Below, piece after piece: positions 1-11,173 of a stretch of 64,000 nucleotides of DNA. The notes beneath the pieces were generated by a model. The model saw nothing but the letters and a program-made list of their open reading frames with translations. It was not told the DNA's origin and did no database searches. This DNA is from Diplocarpon mali (taxonomy: Eukaryota > Ascomycota > Leotiomycetes > Helotiales > Drepanopezizaceae). Numbering within the stretch: the first letter of the stretch is position 1; each line of letters starts with the position of its first letter. The stretch lies in the NCBI GenBank assembly GCA_024741835.1, contig JAENRP010000090.1:31415-95414 (forward strand), read 5' to 3'. The translations under genes were made by a program, and so were the position numbers.

Positions 1-1279
1 AGCAAATTGCAAATTCTTACGTAGAATGAGCCCCTGATCAATAGCTGTGTGATCCTAAAAAGGCAGCTAAGTAAAGACGGAGAACTTCCCTTCTTGCCGA
101 CAACAAATACACCTTCGACGAATCACTCCAATGAAATAAGAACAAGATATATTTATTTGAAGATCTTACTTTCATCTCCTAGCTTAGTGTCTTTTTATGC
201 ACTGACTCCTTCGAAACTCCTTTTATAGAGTTCTCATTTTTCGGCTCTCTTCAGTATCGCGGCTGATTTAAAGTTGTCACGTGATATGGCGGATGAAGAC
301 TTCCTGCCATCGTAGCTCATGCGAAGCACTATCACGCCTCATCTAGGGCCTCATATTATTGAAAATATATGGAGATAATACTTATAGACTTGACTGACCC
401 GAGATCCTTACAAGTCTGTACCTCTTTACAGCCGGAATGAACGATGTCTTCGGAAAAAAACAAAGTCGCGCCAGTGCCATGTTATAAACGGATACCTCAA
501 GAACCGTCAGCTTCTCGGCAGAATCTAGAAAGCAATATTTGTATCGCATTGGTATTTGACTCAAGCTCTGCCAGCTTTACCCCTCAGAAACAACATGCAT
601 CTTTGAAGTGATCATAGTAGCATGGCAAGCTGTTCAATTTCAGATGCGACTGCTTTACAATCAATATTTCAATGAACATGAGTTCTTTACTCATGATTGA
701 AGATCAAATGCCATTCCTTTGCTCAAAGATGTAGTAGCACAAGCTCTGGCTACACTTTTGTCGGCTCGCTTGAGCAGTCTAGAAGGCTGAGGAGAAATCA
801 GATTGCTTGGCTGTAGGTAGAGTGAGCCTGCTGAGCAATTAGAGACATTACGCATCAGAAAAGAGCTTCTGAGAATGAGCTCAGATATAATTACTAGAGG
901 CAAGTAGCATTCAATGGTTATGTCTGTGTTCCGAAATTCTGTGTTGACGGAACAGCTCTACCTGACCAGAGGGTTACGATTTTTAAATAACAACCATACG
1001 TAGCCATAGTTACAATAAAAAGTGTTGGTTCATGAAGAAATTCATCTATTATTTCTTTCTTAGGCTGGATACTTGAGAACCCTGGCTTGCTCGTATATCT
1101 GTATATCTAGTGCTGTAGCTGACTGGACCTCGTCAACACCTCATTGGTTATTCCAGACTTTTGGCTTTATAACCATGGAAGAGGCCCAGAGCAGAGTTTG
1201 GGATGGAAAATATTTTGATTGCTTCACGCAGCTGTCTCCATTATCATAAATGCCTAGCGTAGTCTTGACCAGACTAAAT
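1..1279. other. Intergenic, no supported gene
   Basis: Moderately AT-rich sequence with only short open frames that lack motifs, signal peptides or splice-linked neighbours. I see no RNA gene or repeat here. Confidence 0.5.
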
Positions 1280-1880
1280 TCACCTCCCCATTCCCGCATT
1301 GCCATCGAGCTAGAATGTCAGAATAAGTTAGCATTCCCCCACGAAACGTCAACATTCCACCAAGGGATCTGTTACTGAGCTCGACAGCTGCCAGAGGATT
1401 TATGAAAAGAAAGCCCACCTTGGGTCGTTTTGGGAGTACCACGCTTGTCGGAGATGCAGCCTCTCGCTTTCTGGAGGGGGTTTCGAACGCGGGAAAATCC
1501 GCATGTAGGCTTAGCTGGCGAGATATGGCCGATGAATCGCTCATGGTGCTTTGGCTTCCCAAGGGGTATTGCTCTCTGTCCGTCTCGAGTGCTGAGACTG
1601 ATCGAGTGGCGTTCTCCCTCAGCTGAAATACCGTGTTGTAATTTCGAGACTGTTGTTGGGCCGTCGAGTTGGTCGCCTGAGAAAGTGAGGGCGGAGAGTA
1701 GTGGAGGCTGACAGCTCGAGTATCTGGGCTCGCATCCGAGGCTTTCACGTCACGGCTCTGAGCCGCGAAGGCGGCTTTGTCGAGCGCAGTGGATTTATCG
1801 CATCGTCCAGCAATATTATGCGTGGTGGCTTGTTCAGATTCCGAGTCAGCGTCGTAGTTCAGTGCCTCGATAACGGCCAT
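1280..1880 (-). CDS. Possible hypothetical protein, 163 aa if spliced
   Basis: A minus-strand frame opens with ATG at 1880 and reads through without break to a Ser/Thr-rich, basic-ended region that finishes in PKRPK. I favour a two-exon model, exons 1880-1419 and 1309-1280. The donor is GTGGGC after a whole codon. The intron is 109 nt and ends CTAAC...TTCTAG, a good fungal branch site and acceptor. The second exon adds only LDGNAGMGR before TGA. Unspliced, the frame would instead run on to about 208 residues. The composition is low complexity with no recognised domain. The KR-rich patch could be a nuclear localisation signal. The function is unknown, and it could be a non-coding stretch with a chance frame. 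Confidence 0.4.
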
Positions 1881-3592
1881 TTTAGTTGTCCGCCGGCTTG
1901 TGATTGAAAGAGAGGACCGAATGGCGGGGTGGTGGGCAACGACGGAGTGACCTTGGGTTTGAGCCTCAGGTGCTGTGGTGCGATGAGAGGGACTTGGTTA
2001 TTCAGTCAATCAGTCGCAACAATATCATGATGTGCTCTGAGCACAAGATCATAATAAGATATCAGGGGGAGGGAGAACTTAGAAGCTGATGTAAAGTGAT
2101 TCTTCGTAGGAAAAGTCACATTATAACCTCTATTCTTTAGCTTGTAACGGGGTGTAAGAGGGGAATGTGTCGGGAATGCTTAGTGCCTCGATATAAATCC
2201 CAGCTTGACTTAAATAGAATAACGCCACGAAAACGTGCTAGAAAGATTATATTTTGCTTTTGGCATATCCACACACCTGCAGGGGCTTTACACGTCCCTG
2301 ATGCAACCCAGCACTATGAATGATATCTCATTTAGAAAACATTGGAGAATCAGAACATCAGAGAATATAGGAAGAGTTGAAGGGCTTCTAAGATCCAAAT
2401 CTCAAGCTCAATCTCACTTTTCAAAATAAGTCTAAGAACAAAGGGGAGGCCGCCTGTGTTTTGCTTCGGAATGCTGATACTAAGCGAGGGGCTTGACCTG
2501 ATCCGATGCTGCGAATAGCTTCCCAAGGAAACTCTTTTCTAAGCATTATTAGTAGTAGTAGTATTAGTCGTACTGGTGGTGGTGGTAATGGTATTGGCGG
2601 TATTAGTATTGGTTTTTGTCTGGAAGGTACAAGCGTTTGCCTATACTCCTAGGACCTCCTTAAGGGTACGCAGACGTGCTAAGCTAAGGAAACTATGTAT
2701 AGAGTATAACTATTCCAGAATACAGTTCTCCTTCTCAATAAAATTATCATCTCCAGACGCTCGAAAAGGGGTCGGGGAGTATGTTACAGTATAGCGCCGC
2801 CGACTGATCATACACCTATACTTTTTATTAGACAAGAAAGTCTCAGTCCACAATATGAGGGGCAGGAATGACTAGGAACTGCGCGGAGTTATAGGCACAA
2901 GCATAAGTATAAGCATTGGCATTGGCATAGGGAAAGAAATTTGCGAAGCTAAGGTGAGGCTGCTCGTGAAAGATCGCAATTAAATAAATGTTATACGAGG
3001 TATTTCTTATACGTCATATCTTATTAGCACAAAATTACTCTAGTACTTGTACTTATATATAAATCTTCATATGACACGTACCCTAGTAGCTGGTTTTTAC
3101 TTTTTCATCTTTTGATTCAGGTATGAATTATTTGTATTTATTTAAAAAGTTGTTCGTCTAAGTACACCCTCTTGTGTACCACTTCATCTAAATGCAATAA
3201 TTCTCTCCCTATTCATAAATTCTTAAAAGTCCAGATGCTGAAATTCCAAGTAGATTAGACAACCAAACCTAAACTTAAACTTAAAGGGGTATCTTGTATC
3301 AAGTAAGCAAGAATATTAAGATATTACTTTGAGTATGATCTCTTAGATTTATAAGATTGAGTTCCTACTTTAATAAACAGACTCGCTTAAGTATTAGCTA
3401 TTGAGAGCCAATCGCGAAAGATCCTTAGCCATTGGCCACGAGACGTGATAATCTCTCCAGATGATAGTTGAGTTTTCCAAGGAATCCTTCGCTCAACATC
3501 TCTTTTTGAAAACGAAAGCCGTAAATACAGTCATAATTCCCTCTCACGTATCGCCCCTCGCTCTCCTCTGCTACCGCCCCTACCCGTCAGAC
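1881..3592. other. AT-rich intergenic with a short triplet repeat
   Basis: No gene can be supported. A short degenerate AGT/GGT triplet run lies around 2550-2586. From 2800 to 3450 the sequence is AT-rich and every frame is short. Confidence 0.45.
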
Positions 3593-4773
3593 CTACGCAG
3601 AAGTACAAGTAGTCAATGCAGCCAACTTATCATTAATCAGTGTCACAGCGCCGCTGAGCGCACACCAAGTCCCGCTATTCGTGACCGCGTTGCTGGCGCT
3701 GATGCTCGTGTAGGCGATGATGTTGCCTTGCTGACGAACCGCACCATCACGTCAGCACATCGCTATAATTCAAAAGATACTTCCTCTGCTGTAGACCCGT
3801 TGGTGTGATTCTGGGGATACGGGGCGCGAGGGGNGGGGGGGGGGGGGATGCGGAGCTCAAGTTTCAAGAGAGAAAGTAGAGAGACGGAGACGCACCAGCG
3901 CGCTCTGCGCTCCGATACTGGCCGAGCTGCCCACGGCGAAGTACACATTACAAGCCTTCGCGCCGTTGATGAGGGCGATCTTCGACAGCGCAGCGGTGGT
4001 AAATGTCGTGCTGATCTTGAAGATGAACTGGCCGTTGGGGTTCCCCTGTTTTAGATGGTCAAGTCAGACGCGGTAGCATGAACGCGGGTGATTGAAGAAG
4101 ATTAGGAGAGCAGCATGGAAGAGAGATCGAAGCCGAGCAAGGGAAGAAGATGGAGGGGTGGGAGATGTAGTCGATTCAGAGAGAAAGATGCGAAGTGAAC
4201 AGCTGGGGACATACCGCGCCATTGAGCGTCAGCGTCCCAGAAAGCGTAGCAGAAATACTTGAGGGCGTGTAGACCCCCGGTCCGAGCGTCAAGCCGCCAA
4301 GGTTGGCGACGGCGAGGGAGGTAGTGGTCGGGTTTGCAAGCGCATTGTTGTATGCCGTTCCGCCTGTCCCATCACACAGATGAGCATTGTCCCAGATCCA
4401 ATCTCAAACCTGGCCCTGAGAGGAAAACAGCGGCGGAAGACCAAGGAAGAATAGGGGGAAGAAGGGGGAGAGACATACAAGCAGCCTGGGCAGCACTCGC
4501 AGCACTGCCCCCCGCCGATGTCGAGACGGTGCACACGCCTGGCGGGAATCCTGTGATGGCGGTGCCTGGGTAGGTCCCACAGCTGCCAGTGATGACCGTG
4601 GCGCCGGTGGAGGTGAGGGCTGTGTAGGCGAGGACGCCGTAGGTCTTTGCGAGGCCGAGGGAGACGATGGGGATACGCTTACCGAGGAGTTGAGGGGGGT
4701 CTGGGGATGGTAGAATAAGGGCGAGAATGCTGGGGAGGAGGGAGAGGGTGATTGTGAAGAGGGGGAGACGCAT
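3593..4773 (-). CDS. Secreted ice-binding protein, DUF3494 family
   Basis: A four-exon gene encoding about 243 aa. Exons are 4773-4479, 4363-4215, 4045-3896 and 3730-3593; donors are GTATGT, GTATGT and GTGCGT, and all phases agree. The protein starts MRLPLFTITLSLLPSILA, a clear signal peptide. The DUF3494 core follows: LGLAKTYGVLAYTALTSTG, then PGTAITGFPPGV, a LGGLTLGPGVYTPSS segment, NGQFIFKIS, and a C-terminus with GSSAS, QGNIIAYTSIS and NSGTWCALSGAVTLI. In this family the fold is a discontinuous beta-solenoid plus a helix that adsorbs to ice, and the proteins are secreted. The length is normal for fungal members. Intron 3 contains a poly-G run with one N, so coding is unaffected. The family is often spread by lateral transfer; codon use here looks native. 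Ice binding is inferred from the family and was not tested. Confidence 0.88.
3831..3847. repeat. Poly-G run with one ambiguous base
   Basis: A 17-nt run of G interrupted by N at 3834, inside intron 3 of the DUF3494 gene. It is probably a sequencing or assembly length ambiguity. Confidence 0.8.
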
Positions 4774-4815
4774 TCTGGGGCAGGCTGGCAGATTGAGGTA
4801 TAGATTGATCTGGAT

Positions 4816-4843
4816 GGGAGGTGGGAGGTGGGAGGTGGGAGGT
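4816..4843. repeat. GGGAGGT x 4 in the ice-binding gene leader
   Basis: Four exact tandem copies of a 7-mer, 43 to 70 nt upstream of the ice-binding gene start. On the gene's sense strand this is a CT-rich tract. Four GGG runs could form a G-quadruplex on the other strand. Confidence 0.8.
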
Positions 4844-4966
4844 GAGATTTGGGACAGTGATGAAGAAAGGGAGTGTAGTGATAGTGAGATATGAGCGGGT
4901 ACTGGAGATGAAGAGTAAAGAATTGTAGATGCTGCTTCCAACTCTAGACCCAGCCTGGGGAGAGCT

Positions 4967-4974
4967 CTTATATA
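4967..4974 (-). promoter_or_regulatory. TATA box of the ice-binding gene
   Basis: TATATAAG on the minus strand about 195 bp upstream of the ATG, followed downstream by a CT-rich tract as is common near fungal transcription starts. This suggests a strong inducible promoter; no experimental support. Confidence 0.5.
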
Positions 4975-6530
4975 CCTCCCAGCCCCAAAAGCCCCAACTC
5001 CCCGAATTCTCGATTGATGAATCTTCCTCCCTCAGAATGCCATGATATAAACACCGGGCATAGCCCCGACCCTGACGCTTCCCGGAGAAAAGAAGACTTC
5101 TCCCCATCCCAAATCTTCACAGCTCATCTGGAGAGTTGCGTGCAGGAGCAGCTTGTTCAAGCCTCCAGCAACAGATTGTGGCGCACGAGAGGCTCTCATC
5201 GCTCGCGGGCGCACGTAACAGCCGATCCCCAGAAGTATCGAGACGGAAAAGCATCGTGCGATGCTATTTGAAGACAGGGACCGAGCAGGTCAGCACAGAA
5301 GATATCGCCCAGGGGTGCTGCATGCATGCTGGCGAGTACAAGAGCTGCCAATACAGGGCCCAGCTGAAGACTGCATCTGGAATCAAACTGCTTTTCGAGT
5401 CGTACGCACGTCAAGGACAAACGCCCTCGTACTTGGCCAGGAGAGAAAACAGGTGTTTGGCAGCGGGGGATGGCACGTCGACCGGCTGTTATATAACAGA
5501 AGAACCTTTCAATCGTGCTGTGCTGCGTAGGCGGCTGAAGGCGTTGTCGGTATACCAAGGACCTGCGCGCGGGAGGCCTGGCCATGACTTTTGGAGGGAT
5601 TGATGCCACAATGCTCTGCTAAGCTCGGCCATGAACAAACCAGACCGCGCTGATAGGGAGATGGGCAGCAAACACTCCCAGAAAAGACCGCTGGAAGCGA
5701 ATGTGCATGCAAAGGCTCAAGCTACCCGGATTTTGCTCCTTGCTGCTCCAACCATCAGGAGATGCGACATCCATAGCTAGGTGAATAGTCGCCACAATGA
5801 GCTGCTTGAGCACACGGTCAGCATTTTACCATGGAAAGATCAAGAGAGGATGGGTGATTCCTCGACCGTTTGGTGTAAGAACTATGTCGTACTGCCTTTC
5901 AGCTGAGCTTACATCGTAAGGTCTGAAGGCACAACGATAAAATGGTGGCACACCTCGAGTTTTGTCGACATCCGGGCCCAAAGCCAAACTTCCTATGTCT
6001 CTTCAAACCGAACAGCAGTGAGAGTAAGAGTTTCGATGTGGCGCTTCTTAGACTGGGAGATGAAGATACTTGCTATAGCCGATGGTTTGTGCTTTCAATG
6101 CCCCCCCAGCAGTGTATAGATCATGTTTCAGCTTCCTGGCCTGTACAGCGGTAATAGGCTCTGCAGGGGGCTTATGTGTGTCAAAGAATTGTTCATGGAA
6201 AAAGAAGGAGAATTCAAGGTCAATGCTGTACAAGTAGAGAAAATCTTTCCGACCACAGATGCGAGTCAAAAGATCCAAATTTAAGCGAGGAGATGGATGT
6301 TGCTGCTGGAGCTCTGCGCCCATGACATAGATGATATTCTCGTCACTTGAACGAGGAACGAATACTCCATAGAAACCACTTGGTGACCAACGAAGCAGTC
6401 TAAATTGTTCTCTAGCCCTCGGTCAACGGGTACTGATAAAAAAGAATTGTGAAGTATACAGTACATGACGGGAGCAGTTTACAAAAGCGTAGATTGAAAG
6501 CTCAAACGCAGGAATAGAATATTCTACAGA
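4975..6530. other. Intergenic, no supported gene
   Basis: This stretch holds the upstream region of the ice-binding gene and the 3' flank of the cyclophilin gene. Several overlapping open frames on both strands lie at 5014-5813, but none shows a domain, signal peptide or splice-linked partner. I read them as chance frames in balanced-GC sequence. Confidence 0.5.
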
Positions 6531-7636
6531 TCAAGCCATGCTTTTTTCCGCATATCTTTTTCCCTTCTTACTGCGAATCTTCATCCAGGAGGCGACGCAG
6601 CCCAAAATTACGGCAAAGAACAGTCCCTTCTGCATCAAGCTGTAGCCAGCCTCCTGCCCTTCGGACTCGGTATCAGGCGTTGAGACAACAGGACTAGATG
6701 TCTTCTCTGCATCGCCGGCAGACGCCGGTGGCGACGCAGGAGCAGCAGCATCGTCCACTTCTTCCATGCCAGCGACAAATTCGGCATGTCCGTATTCAGC
6801 TACGATCGAGGACGCACCGAATCAGCATTTCGGCCAGACGAGCAAGTTGCAGATAGGAAAGGTACTTTATAGTTCCGCGTGGATACCTTCTTCTGGCACG
6901 GGGAGCTCGCCGCTCTTCGTGATCTTGACGGCGGCCTTGGGCTTGTCTCCACCGCCCTTAGGTACGTCCTCGATCTTAAGGACGATCTCGTAGCCCTCGA
7001 GGACCTCGCCGAAGACAACGTGCTTGCCGTTGAGGTGGCTGGGAAGGTTAGCCGCTATAATGCATGAGGAACGGCAGAAGTGTGATAAGGGAGATATATG
7101 TGCCAATGCTCTCGTTAGGACTTACCCTGGAGTCGAGGTGGTGATGAAGAATTGCGAGCCATTGGTGTCTCGACCGGCGTTGGCCATAGACAGGAGACCG
7201 ACCCTCGAGTGCTGGATCTTGAAGTTCTCATCAGGGAATCGTTCGCCGTAGACTGCATCAAGTTCGTTAGTCCCTATCAGCTCCTCACACGCATCCGCAG
7301 AAACTCACTGGATTTTCCCCCTGTGCCGTCGCCCTTGGTGAAGTCGCCGCCCTGAATCATGAAGCCCTTGATCACACGGTGGAAGGTCGAGTCCTGATAT
7401 CCAAAGCCCTTCTCGCCGGTGGCCAGCGCGCGGAAGTTCTCGGCCGTCTTGGGGACAGTCTTGCCATACAGGCCCATCACGATGCGACCCATGGGTTCAT
7501 CACCGTGGCTGATGTCGAAGTAGATCTTGTGAGTGATCTTGGGGCCCTGGACGGCCTCAGCGGACTTCGAGAGGAAGGCGACTGTGATGGCGAGAAACAG
7601 CAACGCCGACGCGATGAAGCGCTGGAGGGCAAGCAT
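6531..7636 (-). CDS. cypB: ER cyclophilin B, peptidyl-prolyl isomerase with C-terminal membrane anchor
   Basis: Four exons, 7636-7309, 7252-7126, 7038-6887 and 6799-6531, give 291 aa. The protein catalyses cis-trans isomerisation of Xaa-Pro bonds during folding in the secretory pathway. A signal peptide occupies residues 1-28 ([17 protein letters not shown]). The cyclophilin domain follows, with [22 protein letters not shown] and [10 protein letters not shown]. The position of the cyclosporin-contacting Trp is His ([11 protein letters not shown]). After an acidic Ala/Pro/Ser-rich linker, a hydrophobic segment near residues 256-275 ([15 protein letters not shown]) and a basic tail suggest anchoring in the ER membrane. 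Fungal CypB proteins often have this extension. It is divergent from the uS13m gene, with 257 bp between the two start codons. Confidence 0.93.
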
Positions 7637-7893
7637 TTTCAGACGCGGAGGTATTCAATTGATGGTGATGTGGGGATGTGATGGTAGAGGTGGTTGAGAT
7701 GAAAACATATGAAGAGAGGTAGGTGGGGTGGGGGGAAGGGGGGGAGAGGTAAGGGGAGCTTGTATTTCGAAACCGTGTCGAAAACACTCATCACGTGAGT
7801 GTATGGCCCGTGCATTTCGAATTCAACTCGACAACACCAGGACAATACCACCACTACCCGGAGGATTTACGCTGCAGTAGCTCGAACGTCACT
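7637..7893. promoter_or_regulatory. Shared promoter region of cypB and uS13m
   Basis: A 257-bp interval separates the two divergent ATGs. A G-rich stretch at about 7721-7757 reads as a CT-rich leader on the cypB strand. No clear TATA box is seen. Confidence 0.5.
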
Positions 7894-8352
7894 ATGGTCA
7901 GTTGAGTCAATCTCCAAATTTCCATTCTCTGATACTAATGCCCATAGGTGTTCATATTTAGCGTCAACTTCGCGGAATCTCGCGTCATCAAGGTGCGCAC
8001 CTCAGCCATTGATCAGCTCAGCTTCTTCTAACCCCCCCAGAAATGTCTCGAGACGTTCTACGGCATCGGCAAACAGCATTCCGCGCGCCTCCTTGCAAAA
8101 CATTCTATCTTCCCAGGCGCCAAAGTCGGCGACGTGCCGACCAAAACCATTATTGCGCTGAACGTCGACCTGACTGAGTTGAAGATCGAAAATGATCTGC
8201 GGCGTGAGCTACGGACGAACATCAACCGGCTGAGGGAAATGGGCACGCATAGGGGCAGGAGACACGCGATGGGCTACCCGGTTAGGGGCCAGAGGACGAG
8301 AAGCCAGATCTTAACATCGAGAAAATTGAATCGGCTGGACAGAGTCGGTTGA
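7894..8352 (+). CDS. SWS2: Mitochondrial small-subunit ribosomal protein uS13m
   Basis: Three exons, 7894-7896, 7948-7992 and 8041-8352, encode 119 aa. The first coding exon is the ATG alone. Intron 1 ends CTAAT...CATAG and intron 2 ends ACCCCCCCAG. The protein begins MVFIFSVNFAESRVIK and matches bacterial S13 in length and motifs: YGIGKQHSARLLAK (helix-two-turn-helix region), IENDLRRELRTNINRL, and the basic HRGRRHAMGYPVRGQRTRSQ tail that contacts 16S-like rRNA in the subunit head. The good hydrophobic start, YGIG and RGQRTRS signature leave little doubt. It acts in the mitochondrial matrix in the 37S subunit. The symbol SWS2 is that of the yeast orthologue. Confidence 0.93.
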
Positions 8353-9015
8353 TGGGTGGACTGGGCTGTACATGTTTGCATTGCTGGCGTAGGATGTATG
8401 AGTACTGTAGGAATGATGACTCGACTCTAGATGCCCGAAACGAAGGGTGGGCCGAATGCTGCCGGCTTCCCTGGTTCTGGACTGAGAGGGTATAGGACTG
8501 AGAAGGGTTGGAAGAGACTGGGGCATGTAAGAATGCCCCTGATTTCCTCTTCTTCATGCCATTCTCTGCGTTGATTTCCTCCACTTAGTTCTGCAAGCCG
8601 GTTCTACAAGCTCTTGTTATCTCCCTCCTGCTCTGTGAAAGAAGCTACAGAATCTTCAGACTGGTCCTACGAAACTTGTTTTGCCCTCTACCTTATGTCC
8701 TGCTTTCCGCTTCCTCCATGTCAAGCTAGCCATTTTGTTGCGTCCTCCACTATCAATTCCATTGTGATCTCTTCTCGATCCATATGCCAGTTCTGCGGTT
8801 TTCCTTCAAGCCATCACACCTGCAGGCTCAAAGCTGAGCTCTATTGCATTTTCTAATCTACCTAGCAAGCCAGCCTTCAGCAGGCACAGCAAAGTCTATC
8901 AAAGTCCAGGTCACTATCCACCATCCACAAAGGAGACCATCTACCCGCAGAGAGACCCGCAAAGCCAGTGAGCAATGCAGAGACACTACCCTCAGCCAAC
9001 AGTCAATAGATCCAT
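8353..9015. other. Convergent intergenic, no supported gene
   Basis: A tail-to-tail interval between uS13m and the basic hypothetical gene. It is pyrimidine-rich in places. No frame has support. Confidence 0.55.
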
Positions 9016-10106
9016 CTACGAATGGCCAGACGTATAGCAGGCCACCTCATCATGCTCCATAGCCGCGCGCTCCTCGGCCTCAATCAGCGCATTCTGCTTT
9101 CTCTCTGCCTTGCTCCTCTTTACCCGTCTTAGCTTGCCTTTCAAGCTGGCCCATGTGCGGCGGAAGAAGGCGTCGTGGAAGTTCGTGACGCGATTGATCG
9201 TGGGCTCGGGCCGCTATCACGCATGTTGTCAGCTCGGCACTCTCCTCTTTTGTCTTTTTATTTATCAAACTCTCGTCCAGTTCTCATCCATTCATCCGTG
9301 TCTCTCTTTCTCTTTGCCACCACGTCAAACAGTTGTCGTCGGGAGGATATAGGAAGTCGAAATGGAAAGGAATCAGCAAAAAGAAATCCCCCATACCTCT
9401 ACCCTCCCCTCAAATCCAATGCTCTCAAATCGAAACTCCTCCTCCGGCGTCAGCTGCCTCTTCCTATTCGCCCTTTTCCTCTTCCTCTCCTCTGCCTCTT
9501 TCTCCTCCCTCTCTCCGGCTCCTGCTCCTAGCTCGGAGTCCAGTCTAACGACACAATCCGGCAAATGCGAAAACGAGACAACTTTTCCTATTACTCCATT
9601 GCCAGTACCCTCCTCATGAATCGCCGTCGGGAAAGTCGGCGATGAGAGCGCAGGCGCGGTTGCATAACTCGGCGTCAACGAGAATTGACTCGTACCCCAA
9701 TTCGTCGGCAGGTTTGTGCTCGATGCGGTGGTGGCGAAGTGGCGGGGTGGTTGGAAGGTGGGCGAGATGGGATGGCTGGCTAGCGGGTGTATGAAAGGCT
9801 CGCGGGTGTGGCTCTTTTGAACTGGGTTGGCTGGGGTGAGGGAGATGCACGGGTGAGTTTTTCGTGCTGCGAGGAGGTAAGTAATGGTTTCTGTTTTGTC
9901 TTGTGAGGGGAAGAGATAGGGGTGAGGTCTAGTTTGGGAGAAAGGCAGAGGAGTGGTGAGGGATGAGGAAGAGGAAGGGGAGTGGGAGAATCAGAGAGGA
10001 AAAGGAGCATGACAGGGAAGAGGGAAATATTTCGTAGGAGAGATGGGTGGGGAGGTGATTAAAAACACATACCAGCACGAAAGGCAGTCTCTCTCTTCTC
10101 GGCCAT
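9016..10106 (-). CDS. Basic hypothetical protein, 244 aa
   Basis: Three exons, 10106-10073, 9899-9397 and 9213-9016, close in phase (1, then 0). The short first exon reads MAEKRETAFRAG with a GTATGT donor. Exon 2 is open over its full 503 nt. The N-terminal part has ITYLLAARKTHPC; the middle is Pro/Ser/Thr-rich and probably disordered; then come a run of mixed charge EREEKEAEERKRKRANRKR and QLTPEEEFRFESIGF. Exon 3 carries the hydrophobic-basic helix FHDAFFRRTWASLKGKLRR and a Lys/Arg/Glu helix. I do not recognise the family. The consistent splice phases and the non-repetitive second half argue that it is a real protein. The basic helices suggest a nucleic acid or membrane-surface partner, which is speculation. 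Confidence 0.65.
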
Positions 10107-10717
10107 ATTTGCTGAGCAAGGTGCAAGGTGCAAGTTGGGAGTTGCAAGTCGTAGCGTGCTCCTGAAGCAGCTTGTTTATTGTGTTTTCCTGGCGTTGCAA
10201 AGATCGAGAAAAAGGTGTATCTGTAACCACGAGTGTGCAAAGGTGAAGCGATCGCAGGAAGCGAGGCGACGGGCGGCCAAATTGAATTGAGAGCATTGAA
10301 CCGTGTTATACCACATCTCTGAAAAGTGAATCACAGCACAAGACGCCATACAAGAACCAGCTCGGATACCCATATCCCCGGGCTTTTAATACAAGTCCGA
10401 AAATCCATTTGAAGTCTCCCTCTAACCCAGCGCAGTCTATCGCATGCAGTACGCAGAGTTCCATCAAAAACAACAAAATAAGCCCGTCTACCCGTGAAAT
10501 CCTCGATAGTTTTCACAGACCTCCCCTGCGCTCCAGATCCACTCCCGCCATTTCCTCCGCAACGGCCGCAGAAATATCTCCCTCTCGAGCCGGGGTCAGC
10601 GAGCGCCCCCATAGCGCCTCTCTGTCCTGCTGCTGCGCGGCGTCGCCGACTCGAAGCTCCATCTCACGCCGACCTGTTTTCACAGCTCCAGTCAACTGTC
10701 CAGCCGCATACTCAGGC
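10107..10717. other. Intergenic, overlapping GC-rich frames
   Basis: Open frames on both strands overlap here (for example + 10494-11003 and - 10513-10779). None has a recognisable domain and they are mutually exclusive, so none is called. Confidence 0.4.
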
Positions 10718-11173
10718 TCAGGCGTACCGGCTGCGATTCCCTGACATCCTCTCAACACCTCCCGCCAATGAGCCTCCATTCCCCTCTCTCGTCCCGTTCT
10801 GCCTCTGTCTCTGCTCGCGGGCTCGTCTTCTGATCTTGCGTGTGGTGGGCTTGGAGCGAGTGCTCGCGCCAGATCCCGGCTTCACTCTCGTCAGGCTTGC
10901 CCTCGTTTCCTCCCAGCTGGTAGGGGCTGTAAGAGGAGTCGCTTTCTCTAAGCGTCTTTTGCTGCTTGTATCTTGTATCGCGTCTATATCAGCCTCTGGA
11001 TAGTATATAGGTATAGTATTAGGGCTCTATCTTCGGTTTGGAGTGTAAATGTACGTAGTTAGACTCATAAGTACTACTAACGGTAATTCACTAGGGACTG
11101 TAAAGTCGCCCTATACTCTCTAAGCGGCCCTTGTGGGTGAACCGGGGATAGTTCTAGTATCGCCGCGGGCCAT
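10718..11173 (-). CDS. Tentative small basic protein
   Basis: A minus-strand frame of about 105 codons (11033-10718) has no ATG of its own but reads like protein: YYPEADIDAIQDTSSKRRLE, then a Lys/Arg-rich stretch KPTTRKIRRRAREQRQRQ. An ATG at 11173 starts MARGDTRTIP, and a weak donor GTTCAC can be joined in phase to the acceptor before EADIDAIQ. The donor is poor and another frame on the same strand is also open, so this model is uncertain. No family is recognised. It could equally be the remnant of a larger gene whose 5' exons lie in the AT-rich sequence upstream. Confidence 0.25.

Noticed and set aside
10494..11003. 169-codon plus-strand frame
   Set aside because: It is low complexity, without a domain, and opposite a minus-strand frame with more protein-like composition. 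I treat it as a shadow.
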